DNA of 49,439 nt from CAZXTR01 sp964643615 (GCA_964643615.1 CAZXTR010000004.1:1-49439); one strand, 5' to 3'; shown: positions 24,677 through 32,906, numbered from the stretch's first letter. Translations and numbers: made by a program. The notes: generated from the letters alone by a model not told the origin.

Positions 24677-25375
24677 TCACTTGTCTGCTGGGCAACGCTG
24701 TAACTCTCTCCCTCCCTCTCTCTCTAGAATTCCGCGGGTTTCAGCGGATTCACCGAAAGAAAGAAGGCTATCACGATAATAATGATACTGTTTCCTCCTT
24801 GCTTCTAGCTCAGCTTCTAGCTCAGTGAAACTGTCAAGCACCTTAACAATTTCCTGTTGGATAGCGAGATGCGGAACGGGAACAGACAATGAATTCAATG
24901 TCGCCATTCTAATCCCCTTCAAAGTACTTCTTACCGACTGACTTTCATATTGTTTTTTGATATGATCGGAGCCAAGAACGTACATTAAAAATCTTGGGAC
25001 AATAAGGTCTTTTTTGGGTTTTATAAGAAAGACACTCTCGCTGCAATTCCAGTTGTCCGTCGGAATATTCACGATAGCAACTTTTCCAAGAGTTCCGATT
25101 CCAGAGAATAACACGTCGTCTATCTCTAACCCTGAACGCCCCTGGATAATCTTTACAGCTTCATCGTTTATCTTGTCGGTTTTATCATTAAATATTATTT
25201 TTCCGGTCGTGATTTCTTTAACAGTTGCATAGTAATTCGTTGCGTCTTTGGTATTTAAAACAAAATTTTGGCGAGGATTTAAGCCTGTTTTTATAGATAC
25301 GGTTATCTCACCTAATTTTTTAAATTCAACACCATTCGGGCAAAACTCGGCTATCATTCTTTCTATTTTGCTCAT
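24677..25375 (-). CDS. hsdS: HsdS N-terminal half (first target-recognition domain)
   Basis: This 232-residue protein carries target-recognition domain 1 (about 10-150) and the central conserved helix (EIVKVLDSFTELEAELEARR then QYHYYRDSLLSF). It then reads through a GA-repeat into an out-of-frame tail and stops at a TGA. Its ATG overlaps the hsdM stop as ATGA. One dinucleotide added to the repeat would fuse it with the downstream half into a normal-sized subunit of about 432 residues. Half-subunits can dimerise in some type I systems, so it may still direct methylation at a symmetric site. Confidence 0.82.
   Translation of the reverse strand: MSKIERMIAEFCPNGVEFKKLGEITVSIKTGLNPRQNFVLNTKDATNYYATVKEITTGKIIFNDKTDKINDEAVKIIQGRSGLEIDDVLFSGIGTLGKVAIVNIPTDNWNCSESVFLIKPKKDLIVPRFLMYVLGSDHIKKQYESQSVRSTLKGIRMATLNSLSVPVPHLAIQQEIVKVLDSFTELEAELEARRKQYHYYRDSLLSFGESAETRGILEREGGRELQRCPADK
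24704..24725 (-). repeat. GA-repeat tract at the hsdS frameshift
   Basis: The coding strand is pure purine for 22 bases: five AG units (24725-24716), an interruption GGGAGG, then about three AG units. The two hsdS reading frames switch here. Adding two bases, or removing one or four, would restore a single frame. This is a candidate slipped-strand phase-variation site. Confidence 0.7.
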
Positions 25376-26943
25376 TGCTTGCCCCCTTCAATGTCCGAGA
25401 TTATCTCATCGATTTCCTTACGAAGCTTATCTTCACGAGCGACGATTTCCGCAATTTGCGCATTTAACTCCTTTATATCCACAATCTCGCGATTATCCGC
25501 TTGAGCGACATATGTCCCAACGCTGATATTATAATCATACTCGGCGATTTCAGCATTATCCACAAGGCGCGAGAAATGCTCCCGTGTATCTCGTTTTATG
25601 TAGTAATCGAGGATTTTATTAATATTCGCCTCAGTCAGTTTGTTCTTGGCCGCACCGCGTTGGAACTCCGCGCTGGCATCAATAAACAGGGTTTTATTAT
25701 CCGCCTTGTTCTTCTTCAATACCAAAATGCACGTCGCTATCGTTGGCCCAAAGAACAAATCCGGCGGCAGCTGTATCACGCAATCAACATAATTGTTATC
25801 GACGAGATATTTGCGGATTTTCTGTTCCGCGCCAGCACGATACATAATGCCGGGGAAGCAAACAATCGCCGCCGTTCCGTTCGTCGCCAACCAGGAAAGC
25901 ATATGCATGACGAACGCCATGTCCGCCTTTGATTTCGGCGCCAGGACTCCGGCTGGCGTAAATCTTTCGTCATTGATCAATATCGGATTGTTGTCTCCAT
26001 CCCATTTTATTGAATAGGGCGGATTGGAAACGATAGCTTCAAACGGTTCGTCGTCCCAATGTTTCGGCTCGGTCAGGGTATTCCCGTGTGCAATATCAAA
26101 CTGCTCGTAATTGATATCATGCAGGAACATATTGATACGGCAGAGATTATATGTCGTGATGTTGATTTCCTGTCCATAAAAACCATTACGGACATTTTCC
26201 TTCCCAAGGATTTTTGCGAATTTCAAAAGAAGCGAACCGGAACCACAGGCGGGATCATAAACTTTATTAACATCGGTCTTACCAGCCACCGCGATACGGG
26301 CCACCAATTCGCTGACTTCCTGCGGGGTGAAAAATTCGCCGCCGCTTTTTCCGGCGTTGGCGGCGTACATGGTCATCAAGAATTCATAAGCATCGCCGAA
26401 TACGTCAATCGTGTTGTCTCCGTAATTTCCGAGCTGCAAATCACCAATGGCGTTCATCAGCTTTACCAGCAACTCATTGCGTTTTTGCACCGTCGCGCCC
26501 AGCTTGTTTGAATTCACATCGATATCGTCAAACAGGCCTGCCATACTGTTTTCGCTGGCTGTTCCCTTGGCGGAATTTTCAATGTTGCCAAACACCTTTT
26601 CGAGGGTTTCATTTAGGTTGGCATCCGTCGCGGCGGATTTCCGGACATTTTCGAACAGCTCGCTGGGATAGACAAAAAAGCCTTTGTCTTCCAAGATGTC
26701 GTCACGGCCATATTCGGCTTGTTCGTCCGAGAGCCGGGCATAATCAAAATCTTTTTCACCGGCTTCGGCCTGTTTCGCATTGATATAGGATGCCAAATTT
26801 TCAGAGATAAAACGGTAGAACAGCATTCCAAGAACGTATTGCTTGAAGTCCCAGCCGTCCACTGATCCGCGCAGATCGTTCGCGATCCGCCAGATCGTGG
26901 AGTGAAGCGCCGCCCGTTCCTGTTCTTTTTTATTATCTGCCAT
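25372..26943 (-). CDS. hsdM: Type I DNA methyltransferase subunit HsdM
   Basis: HsdM is the N6-adenine methyltransferase subunit, which acts with HsdS. The 523-residue protein has the N-terminal HsdM helical domain (IWRIANDLRGSVDGWDFKQY). The SAM motif is DPACGSGSLLLKF and the catalytic motif IV is NPPYS. A C-terminal helical region ends in acidic and basic residues. The start at 26943 is chosen because AAGGAG lies eight bases ahead; a TTG ten codons upstream is less likely. The gene appears intact, unlike its partners. Its composition differs from the surrounding AT-rich genes, which supports transfer. Confidence 0.93.
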   Translation of the reverse strand: MADNKKEQERAALHSTIWRIANDLRGSVDGWDFKQYVLGMLFYRFISENLASYINAKQAEAGEKDFDYARLSDEQAEYGRDDILEDKGFFVYPSELFENVRKSAATDANLNETLEKVFGNIENSAKGTASENSMAGLFDDIDVNSNKLGATVQKRNELLVKLMNAIGDLQLGNYGDNTIDVFGDAYEFLMTMYAANAGKSGGEFFTPQEVSELVARIAVAGKTDVNKVYDPACGSGSLLLKFAKILGKENVRNGFYGQEINITTYNLCRINMFLHDINYEQFDIAHGNTLTEPKHWDDEPFEAIVSNPPYSIKWDGDNNPILINDERFTPAGVLAPKSKADMAFVMHMLSWLATNGTAAIVCFPGIMYRAGAEQKIRKYLVDNNYVDCVIQLPPDLFFGPTIATCILVLKKNKADNKTLFIDASAEFQRGAAKNKLTEANINKILDYYIKRDTREHFSRLVDNAEIAEYDYNISVGTYVAQADNREIVDIKELNAQIAEIVAREDKLRKEIDEIISDIEGGKQ

Positions 26944-27103
26944 TTCCTGTTCTCCTTCGGCCACTATACTCAATTTTATTCAAAAATACCAGAAAATTTT
27001 CAGCGTATTGCCTTTAAGAGTGAGATTTTATTCTAAGCGCCAGCCTTGTGCCAAGGGCGGCATCTAGAACGATAGATTTTGATTGATATTTAAAGGAATA
27101 TAG

Positions 27104-27274
27104 ATTCCCTAATTTACCCTCTTATTTTACCGATTTTTCTAGATAATTCCCTGTTCTGGAAAATAAATTCCCTGTTAATTTTCGGGGATATTTGACTATA
27201 AGCCGCAAGAACGCTCACTTTTTGTGAAAAATACCCCCTTAACAAACGCTAAAATTCCCTGTAGATTCCCTGTT
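27104..27274. repeat. ATTCCCTGT repeats upstream of hsdM
   Basis: Copies of ATTCCCT(GTT) start at 27104 (partial), 27146, 27167, 27254 and 27265. The spacings are 42, 21, 87 and 11 bases. All lie in the 600-base gap between hsdM and the next gene, upstream of hsdM. They may be protein-binding sites, or remnants of a repeated Asn-Arg-Glu-Phe coding motif read on the minus strand. Confidence 0.55.
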
Positions 27275-27358
27275 ATTGGTGTTGCTGTATGGGGAAGTTG
27301 GCGACGGAATACTGCCGCACCATTGATAAAAACTATCCAAAAAAGTCTGAAAGCCTTT
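27114..27358 (-). pseudogene. Decayed coding-like frame upstream of hsdM
   Basis: One minus-strand frame over about 245 bases reads like a protein interrupted by stops. The order is LAKRLSDFFG, stop, FLSMVRQYSVANFPIQQHQ, stop, QGIYREF, stop, RLLRGYFSQKVSVLAAYSQ, ISPKINREFIFQNREL, SRKIGKIRG, stop. No family is recognised. It could be a dead gene carried in with the island, or a conserved noncoding leader that happens to look coding. The rest of the 26944-27544 interval holds no gene. Confidence 0.35.
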
Positions 27359-27544
27359 TTGCAAGCTCTGTTTTGAAAAACGAAGAAAATTTTCCTATTT
27401 TCTCAATGGATTAAAACACTTAAATAAAATTTTTAGGACCATATAGGCATATAATAATTCTAAATTTTCTTTTAATGAGTAATGTTTTAACGACTCAAAA
27501 ATATGAACAACGAAAAAATTCTTGGTTAAGGGAAAATGAAAAAG

Positions 27545-28195
27545 TTACCAATTTCGACAAAGTCGAGAAGTAGCTTTATAAGATTCTGGTGTGTCAATGA
27601 CTTGATTTTCCTCTTTAAGCCGTTTTTCAATGAATTGCAACAAAGGCTCTACTTCTCGTCGAATTTCTGCAACCATATCATTGGTTACTTTTTCAATTTG
27701 ACTAGGTGAAGAAATAAGTCGAGAATCAACTTTTTCTGCCGCTATTTTATAAGCTTCTTGAACTTTCTTTTTGAAAAATTCCAAACCTTCTTGTTGAACA
27801 CGGACATGATAATTTTCGTGTTCTTTAATGATTTTGTATTGGCAAGTCCCCGGGCGATACTTTTTATCAATATAAACATCTAATGTTGAAAAACCAAAGT
27901 TGACATCGACTTTTTCTAGCGCAACACACCCTTTTTCCCCAACGGCCTGAGCAGAAGTTTTAGCTTGTATAGTCGTGTCTAATCGAGAAACCGTCAATCC
28001 CATTGCTTTGCCATAGGATTTTGCAGGGAATTGTGAATTCGACAAGCTGTTATTATAATTCACTGTCCCTTTATTCACTTCTACGAGCACAATTGGTTTT
28101 TTTTGCGATTTCAAGCAATTGGCAATAGCTCCGCAAAAGGAGGCGCTCCCTAAAAAAAAGATGACACTTAAAATAAAAATAATATAATGTTTCAC
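27545..28195 (-). CDS. Secreted HExxH putative metallopeptidase (DUF922-like)
   Basis: From the GTG at 28195 the protein has 216 residues. A signal peptide (MKHYIIFILSVIFFLGSASFCGA) comes first, followed by a mature domain with the zinc-protease pattern HENYH (His126, Glu127, His130). A helical C-terminus follows. The arrangement of a small beta-rich domain before a KEHENYH helix resembles DUF922 proteins, which is a tentative match. A frame extending to an ATG at 28231 exists, but those bases form the -35 and -10 boxes. The GTG then lies at the predicted transcript start, so a leaderless mRNA is likely. It is divergent from xth. Confidence 0.7.
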   Translation of the reverse strand: MKHYIIFILSVIFFLGSASFCGAIANCLKSQKKPIVLVEVNKGTVNYNNSLSNSQFPAKSYGKAMGLTVSRLDTTIQAKTSAQAVGEKGCVALEKVDVNFGFSTLDVYIDKKYRPGTCQYKIIKEHENYHVRVQQEGLEFFKKKVQEAYKIAAEKVDSRLISSPSQIEKVTNDMVAEIRREVEPLLQFIEKRLKEENQVIDTPESYKATSRLCRNW

Positions 28196-28201
28196 AAAGG
28201 C

Positions 28202-28231
28202 ATTATAAGCACATAAAAAAAGGATTGTCAT
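28202..28231 (-). promoter_or_regulatory. Promoter of the HExxH protein gene
   Basis: On the minus strand ATGACA (28231-28226) and a perfect TATAAT (28207-28202) are separated by 18 bases. The predicted start is at about 28195, the G of the GTG start codon. Confidence 0.55.
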
Positions 28232-29015
28232 GCAAAAAATTATATCTTGGAATGTTGCGTCAATTAGGGCACGGCTTCAGCTTTTCAAAAAACTCTTGGA
28301 AACAAAGGCTCCAGATGTTCTTTTTTTGCAAGAAATTAAAGTTGAAGAAAATAAATTTCCTTTTGAAGAATTAAAAGATTTTGGCTATCATATTATTGTT
28401 AGCGGACAAAAATCTTTTAATGGTGTGGCGATTTTTTCAAAGTCCAAAATTAATCCTTTGTTTAAGAATTTGGATGGTTTTGAAGATCAAGCTCGTTTTA
28501 TTGAAGTTGAAATGAACAACGGGGTCCACCTTATTTGTGTTTATGTCCCTAATGGTACGGCTCCTATGAATGATCCGACGGATACTTCTCGTTTGGAATA
28601 CAAATTGCGTTGGATGTCTGCGCTGAATCAAAGATTAGATAAATTACTGTCTGACCGTATACCGTTTGTGATGGGTGGGGATTTTAATGTTATTGTCAAA
28701 GATTCGGACGTTTATAATCCTCTCCTATTCAAAGAGAGCGCTTTGATGGTTCCTTCGGTACGTCAAAAATGGAAAGAGATGGAAAAAATAGGAGTCGTAA
28801 ATGCGATTCGGCACCTGAATAAGCAAGAAGGTCTTTACTCTTTTTGGGATTTTCAAGGTGGCGCTTGGTTTAAAAATAACGGCATTTTATTGGATGCTAT
28901 TTGTATATCACCCGACTTATTGCCGACATTAATTGATTCGGGAATTGAAAAAGAATGGCGAGGTCAAGAAAAACCATCAGACCATGCTCCAGTTTGGTGC
29001 CAAATGAATAGATAA
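28230..29015 (+). CDS. xth: Exodeoxyribonuclease III (AP endonuclease)
   Basis: This enzyme of base-excision repair incises at abasic sites and removes 3' blocks. The 261-residue protein has the EEP nuclease motifs: SWNVASIRA with the first Asn, LQEIKVEE with the metal-binding Glu, GGDFNV, and the C-terminal SDHAPVW with the catalytic Asp-His. AAAGGA lies seven bases before the ATG. It is divergent from the HExxH gene and convergent with dusA. Confidence 0.94.
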   Translation: MQKIISWNVASIRARLQLFKKLLETKAPDVLFLQEIKVEENKFPFEELKDFGYHIIVSGQKSFNGVAIFSKSKINPLFKNLDGFEDQARFIEVEMNNGVHLICVYVPNGTAPMNDPTDTSRLEYKLRWMSALNQRLDKLLSDRIPFVMGGDFNVIVKDSDVYNPLLFKESALMVPSVRQKWKEMEKIGVVNAIRHLNKQEGLYSFWDFQGGAWFKNNGILLDAICISPDLLPTLIDSGIEKEWRGQEKPSDHAPVWCQMNR

Positions 29016-29025
29016 TATGATGAAA

Positions 29026-29988
29026 TTACGAATAGTTTTTTGTATGTAGCACCATAAAATCTTTAATAGATTGAGTGTCATGAAGCATTAAAGCCTTTTT
29101 CCATTCTTTTGAAAGTGGTTGAGCGTGAAACAATCCGAACATTCTGCATTCAATGTATGATAGAGGAATGCCATTTTTTTGTTGCTCTTCAAGATAAGGT
29201 AACATTCTTTCAATAATTTCAAAGCGATTCAAAACTGGATGATTGTCTTCATAAAACAATGAATCGACCAAAGACAAAAAATAAGGATTAATATAGGCTG
29301 TTCGCCCAATCATTGCGCCGTCAACGAATTGAATTTGATGAGCAATATCTTCCACATTTGATATATTGCCATTAATGACGATAAATAAATGAGGCAAATC
29401 TTTTTTTAATTGATGAATGGCTGGGTAATTAAGTGGCAATTTTGTCCGATTTTCTTTTGGGGAAAATCTAGTCATTTTAACATTTCGGGCGTGAATAATA
29501 AATTTTTGACAACCTGCCTTAGATACCGTTTTCACAAAGTGATGGAGTTGTTCATAGGTATTTGTAGTCCCCTCTAACGCAATACGAGTTTTGACAGAGA
29601 CAGGAAGAGTGGTTTTTTTCTTTATCGCATATACACAATCGGCAAGTAGTTCGGGGTTACACATTAAGGAAGCCCCAAATGCTCCAGCTTGCACACGAGA
29701 TGATGGGCATCCGGCATTCAAGTTAATCTCTTTAAATCCCTGCTCTGTAGCTATATTTGCACATTTCATCAAAATGTCAGGAGAGCTTCCTCCGATTTGT
29801 AAGGCAAGGGGTTGTTCAAAAGAAAGAGGCTTTAAGGAATCTCTTAAAATAGGATTGTTTACAATAGCGCGTTCAGGAATCATCTCTGTATAAAATAGAG
29901 GATTCTTGCAAATAAGACGTAAAAAAAACCTAAAATGCCGATCCGTCCAATTAAGCATAGGCGCGATAGAAATTTCTTTTTGTATCAT
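29026..29988 (-). CDS. dusA: tRNA-dihydrouridine synthase A
   Basis: DusA is a flavin-dependent enzyme that reduces uridines 20/20a in the tRNA D-loop. The 320-residue protein starts with SIAPMLNWTDRHFRFFLRL, the typical DusA FMN-binding start. It contains the catalytic Cys in LNAGCPSSRVQAGAFG, the VKTRIAL segment and the GAMIGRTAY phosphate-binding motif. The start at 29988 matches the family N-terminus; an extension to 30048 overlaps a TATACT -10 box. With that box only eight bases upstream, the mRNA is probably nearly leaderless. Confidence 0.93.
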   Translation of the reverse strand: MIQKEISIAPMLNWTDRHFRFFLRLICKNPLFYTEMIPERAIVNNPILRDSLKPLSFEQPLALQIGGSSPDILMKCANIATEQGFKEINLNAGCPSSRVQAGAFGASLMCNPELLADCVYAIKKKTTLPVSVKTRIALEGTTNTYEQLHHFVKTVSKAGCQKFIIHARNVKMTRFSPKENRTKLPLNYPAIHQLKKDLPHLFIVINGNISNVEDIAHQIQFVDGAMIGRTAYINPYFLSLVDSLFYEDNHPVLNRFEIIERMLPYLEEQQKNGIPLSYIECRMFGLFHAQPLSKEWKKALMLHDTQSIKDFMVLHTKNYS

Positions 29989-30071
29989 TTTTACAAAGTA
30001 TATCAAAAAAATCTTTTTTAAAAGTATTTTTGTGCTATATTCATTCAAGGAATGAGAAAGGGGATAAACGT

Positions 30072-30290
30072 ATGCTCAAAAAAACAGAAATGCTACAATT
30101 GGAAAAATACTTCCAAAAACTTTTCAACACACAGGGAATTTATGTAAAAGAAGGAGCGTCGAAAGATGCTCCAGCCGAGCTCTATTGTGCAAGTGAATTC
30201 CTAGGTGTTATTTATAAAAATGAAGATGAAGGAGAAGTTTCTTACGACTTTCATTTAACTGTTTTGCCAGAAGATATTCAACAAAAATAA
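30072..30290 (+). CDS. DUF3126 family protein
   Basis: This small soluble protein of 72 residues resembles the alphaproteobacterial DUF3126 family. The features are the LEKYFQKLFNT helix, the basic KEGASKDAPAELYCASEFLGVIY stretch (split by eye into two strands) and the acidic EDEGEVSYDFHLTVL end. An AGGGGAT ribosome site precedes the ATG at 30072; an upstream frame to 30030 overlaps dusA and is not favoured. Its function is unknown. It is followed after 12 bases by a secreted-protein gene. Confidence 0.8.
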   Translation: MLKKTEMLQLEKYFQKLFNTQGIYVKEGASKDAPAELYCASEFLGVIYKNEDEGEVSYDFHLTVLPEDIQQK

Positions 30291-30302
30291 CGGGAAAAAA
30301 TA

Positions 30303-32042
30303 ATGAGAAAAATTTTGTTGTCAACATTAGTTTATTTTTGTTTTTCCTTTACTTTGCAAGCACAACAAGTGGATATTTCAACTATATCAGAAAAAGAAGT
30401 TGTTGATGCATCTGTTAAAGTTATAACAGAGTCAACGTCACCTAACGTGTCTGTTGCTCCTCTCGTTGGCACAGAAGGGGAAAATACTCTTATAGGAAAA
30501 GCGATTAATCCTGTCGAGCTCCCTATAGTACAAACAACACCATTAACGTTAGAAAACAATTTTGTGGCAAATTTGCCAAGAGATGTTCAAAAAGAACAAA
30601 CTTTAATCAATTTGTATAAAAATGTCATATATGCTCCAGCATTGATTGATTTAACAAAGGATTTTAAATTTGAAAAAGACTTTGTTATTACGTCAATCGA
30701 AGGAGGATACGAGATTGAAGTGCCTCAGGCGTCTTTTTTCGTTGGGGAAGAAAAGATTTCTTTTCCTGCACAGAAAAGTGTACTTTCTATGGTTGAATCT
30801 AATGGTCTAACCTACCAAATTATGTGGAACGATTTATCGGGATATAAGCCACTTTTGGGATATCTAGCAAACCGTTCGAATATAAAAATGGATACTTTCC
30901 AAGCACAAGTAGATTTAAATCCATCGTTAAATTTTATTACAAAAGAATCAGCTTCTTCTTCTAATATAGTTTTTTCTGGAGTTTCTGAAGCACAAAAAAA
31001 TTCAGAATTGTTATCTATTAAAGGTATCTCTGCAGAGTCTTCCATTACACCAGATTTAGTAAGAAAGGAACTTGGCTATCTTGCGGAGTATAAAATAGAC
31101 AGATTAAAAGTAATATCTCCTTATGGTGAGGTAAGTTTCGACAATATGTTTTCCTTTGTCCAATGTTCGAATATACCGATAGATATATGGGAAGCGTGGA
31201 TGAAAATGAACCCTTCAATAGTGCCAGCTTTGAACGCCATTTTTTCTTTTAAGATTTCCAAATTAAAAATAGATTCTGTGTTTGTGCCGTTGTCCAAAAT
31301 TGTTTCGGATATTGAATTTTTCATCAATACGGTAAAAATAAATACATATGGAGATATAAGCCTTGACGCTCGTCTTATATGGGATATAACGAAAGAAGGA
31401 TCAACTCCGATAAAGCTTATTCCTGACACATTACTTCCCAAAAAGATAGTGGCAAACATCAATATCTCTGGAGTAAAGGGCGCACTTGTGACGGAGCTTA
31501 TTGCGTTACAGAAAAAAGACAAAGAAGTTAATGATTCTCTAGCAAAAGTTCAAGAAATAAATGGAGAACAAGTAACCACTTCAATGAGTCAAGGCCAAAA
31601 GGAAGAAGAAATAGCGCGAAAACTTTTAGAAACTCTTCAATTGACTATTAACGAATTGTATATTGAAAATGATAATTGGGATGTGTCTTTGGAAGGAATT
31701 TTTAAAGGTCGAAATTTATCGTTTAGGGGGCCATTAACCATTACGAACTTTGATTTTTTATCTAAAGAAACAGAAAAGTTTATGGCGCAAACGAACCCCG
31801 ATGGTACGGTAACACAATCTCCTTCTCTATTAGAAGTTTTGAGGCCTTATCTTGCTTCGGAGAGGCGTGGAAAAAATGCCAAGGGACTACCTATGGATAC
31901 ATTTGAATTACAAGCAAGTAATGAAGGGTTTTTGATTAATGGCTATTTGTTTGGGGAGCCAATTAATGATGAAAAAAAGCAGTCCTCTGGACAACAAGAA
32001 CTTGCTCCTGTCGTTGATGATGCAAGTCCAAAAAAGGAATAA
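30303..32042 (+). CDS. Large secreted protein (possibly DUF2125/YdgA-like)
   Basis: The 579-residue protein has a signal peptide (MRKILLSTLVYFCFSFTLQAQQ, cleavage after LQA). The mature part is predicted beta-rich with repeated strand patterns. Examples are IDRLKVISPYGEVSFDNM, ISKLKIDSVFVPLSKI, and LYIENDNWDVSLEG followed by RGPLTITNFDFL. A polar C-terminal tail ends in Lys-Glu. The strand pattern resembles DUF2125/YdgA-type periplasmic proteins of unknown function, but this is a weak visual match. It is followed by sufE after four bases. Confidence 0.65.
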   Translation: MRKILLSTLVYFCFSFTLQAQQVDISTISEKEVVDASVKVITESTSPNVSVAPLVGTEGENTLIGKAINPVELPIVQTTPLTLENNFVANLPRDVQKEQTLINLYKNVIYAPALIDLTKDFKFEKDFVITSIEGGYEIEVPQASFFVGEEKISFPAQKSVLSMVESNGLTYQIMWNDLSGYKPLLGYLANRSNIKMDTFQAQVDLNPSLNFITKESASSSNIVFSGVSEAQKNSELLSIKGISAESSITPDLVRKELGYLAEYKIDRLKVISPYGEVSFDNMFSFVQCSNIPIDIWEAWMKMNPSIVPALNAIFSFKISKLKIDSVFVPLSKIVSDIEFFINTVKINTYGDISLDARLIWDITKEGSTPIKLIPDTLLPKKIVANINISGVKGALVTELIALQKKDKEVNDSLAKVQEINGEQVTTSMSQGQKEEEIARKLLETLQLTINELYIENDNWDVSLEGIFKGRNLSFRGPLTITNFDFLSKETEKFMAQTNPDGTVTQSPSLLEVLRPYLASERRGKNAKGLPMDTFELQASNEGFLINGYLFGEPINDEKKQSSGQQELAPVVDDASPKKE

Positions 32043-32046
32043 TTTT

Positions 32047-32445
32047 GTGACGATTGATGAGATTGTTAAAACCTTTTCTTTTTTAGATGATTGGGAAGAA
32101 AAGTATAAGTATTTGATTGAGTTAGGAGATACTTTGCCTGTTTTCCCAGAAGATTTAAAACTCTCCAAAAATGAGGTTCAAGGCTGTATGAGCCGTGTTT
32201 GGATGATTTGTGATATAAAGGATGATAAATTCTTTTTTCGCGCAACAAGTGATGCATTGATAGTAAAAGGTTTAATTGCTTTAATCTTATCGACTTATAA
32301 CGGAAAAACAAAATCAGAAATTGGCGCTATTGAAATTCATGCTTTGTTTCAACAATTGGGGCTTGAAAGTCATCTATCCCCGATACGAAGAAACGGATTT
32401 TTTTCCATGATTGGCAAAATTCAAGAATATATTGAACAAAATTAG
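32047..32445 (+). CDS. sufE: SufE family cysteine desulfurase activator
   Basis: SufE accepts sulfur from the desulfurase SufS and passes it to the Fe-S scaffold. The 132-residue protein has the conserved catalytic Cys47 in EVQGCMSRVW and the usual DALIVKGLIALIL segment. The GTG at 32047 follows AAAAAAGGAAT and gives the normal family length; the open frame continues upstream inside the previous gene. Its last bases overlap the convergent trmL end. No other suf genes are in this window. Confidence 0.92.
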   Translation: MTIDEIVKTFSFLDDWEEKYKYLIELGDTLPVFPEDLKLSKNEVQGCMSRVWMICDIKDDKFFFRATSDALIVKGLIALILSTYNGKTKSEIGAIEIHALFQQLGLESHLSPIRRNGFFSMIGKIQEYIEQN

Positions 32446-32906
32446 AGATGCCTAAATAGGTCAATTTGTCGCATAGCTTCTCCGCAAATTATGGCACAGG
32501 AAAGAGCGACGTTTAAAGACCTTTCTCCTTTTTTCATGGGAATTGTAATCCGAGCATCTACCTTTTCGTGAACTTCTGTAGGAACTCCACAACTTTCTCG
32601 CCCTATCAACAAAATGTCATCTTTTTCAAAATGAAAATTGAAATAGGGAATACTTCCTTTTGTGGTGCACAAAATGATGCGTCCTTTTGGCTTTGATATT
32701 AAAAAGTCATCCCAAGAATCATACCTTGTTAACAACGCTTTGGGCAAATAATCCATACCCGCCCTTTTTAATCCTTTGTCGTTTAATAATACAAAACCGC
32801 AAGGTTCTATGATATCAATTGGCAATCCAAAGCAAACAGCCATGCGTATTATTGTCCCTGTATTTTGAGGAATGTCGGGTTGATATAAAGCTATATGCAT
32901 GAACAA
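32442..32906 (-). CDS. trmL: tRNA (cytidine/uridine-34-2'-O)-methyltransferase TrmL
   Basis: This small knotted SPOUT methyltransferase modifies the wobble base of certain tRNA-Leu species. The 154-residue protein has ALYQPDIPQNTGTIIRMA at the N-terminus, LLIGRESCGVP in the knot and IPMKKGERSLNVALSCAI at the C-terminus. The start may be 32906 or the ATG at 32900, and both lie inside the end of the hemY-like gene, which implies coupling. It converges on sufE with a four-base overlap. Confidence 0.93.
   Translation of the reverse strand: MFMHIALYQPDIPQNTGTIIRMAVCFGLPIDIIEPCGFVLLNDKGLKRAGMDYLPKALLTRYDSWDDFLISKPKGRIILCTTKGSIPYFNFHFEKDDILLIGRESCGVPTEVHEKVDARITIPMKKGERSLNVALSCAIICGEAMRQIDLFRHL

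Larger units (their letters stand above)
23281..27323. mobile_element. Acquired type I restriction-modification island at tRNA-Thr
   Basis: Base composition changes visibly from AT-rich to roughly balanced at the tRNA end and returns to AT-rich near 27325. The segment holds hsdM, a split hsdS and a truncated hsdR, all on the minus strand. A 7-base direct repeat GCACCAT occurs at both edges (23275-23281 at the tRNA CCA end, and 27317-27323). No integrase or transposase is present. The boundaries are inferred from composition. The repeat is short enough to be chance. Confidence 0.5.

Noticed and set aside
23600..24800. Plus-strand open frames of 60-145 codons opposite hsdR and hsdS
   Set aside because: They mirror the codon structure of the minus-strand hsd genes, and their translations show no domain, signal or ribosome site.
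25501..26783. Long plus-strand open frames opposite hsdM
   Set aside because: Antisense shadows of the GC-richer hsdM gene. HsdM motifs are clear on the minus strand.
27104..27274. CRISPR array in the repeat region upstream of hsdM
   Set aside because: The repeats are only about ten bases long with unequal spacing (42, 21, 87, 11) and no cas genes.
23281..27323. Insertion sequence or prophage at tRNA-Thr
   Set aside because: No transposase, integrase, terminal inverted repeats or phage genes were found. Only the hsd genes and a weak 7-base direct repeat are present.
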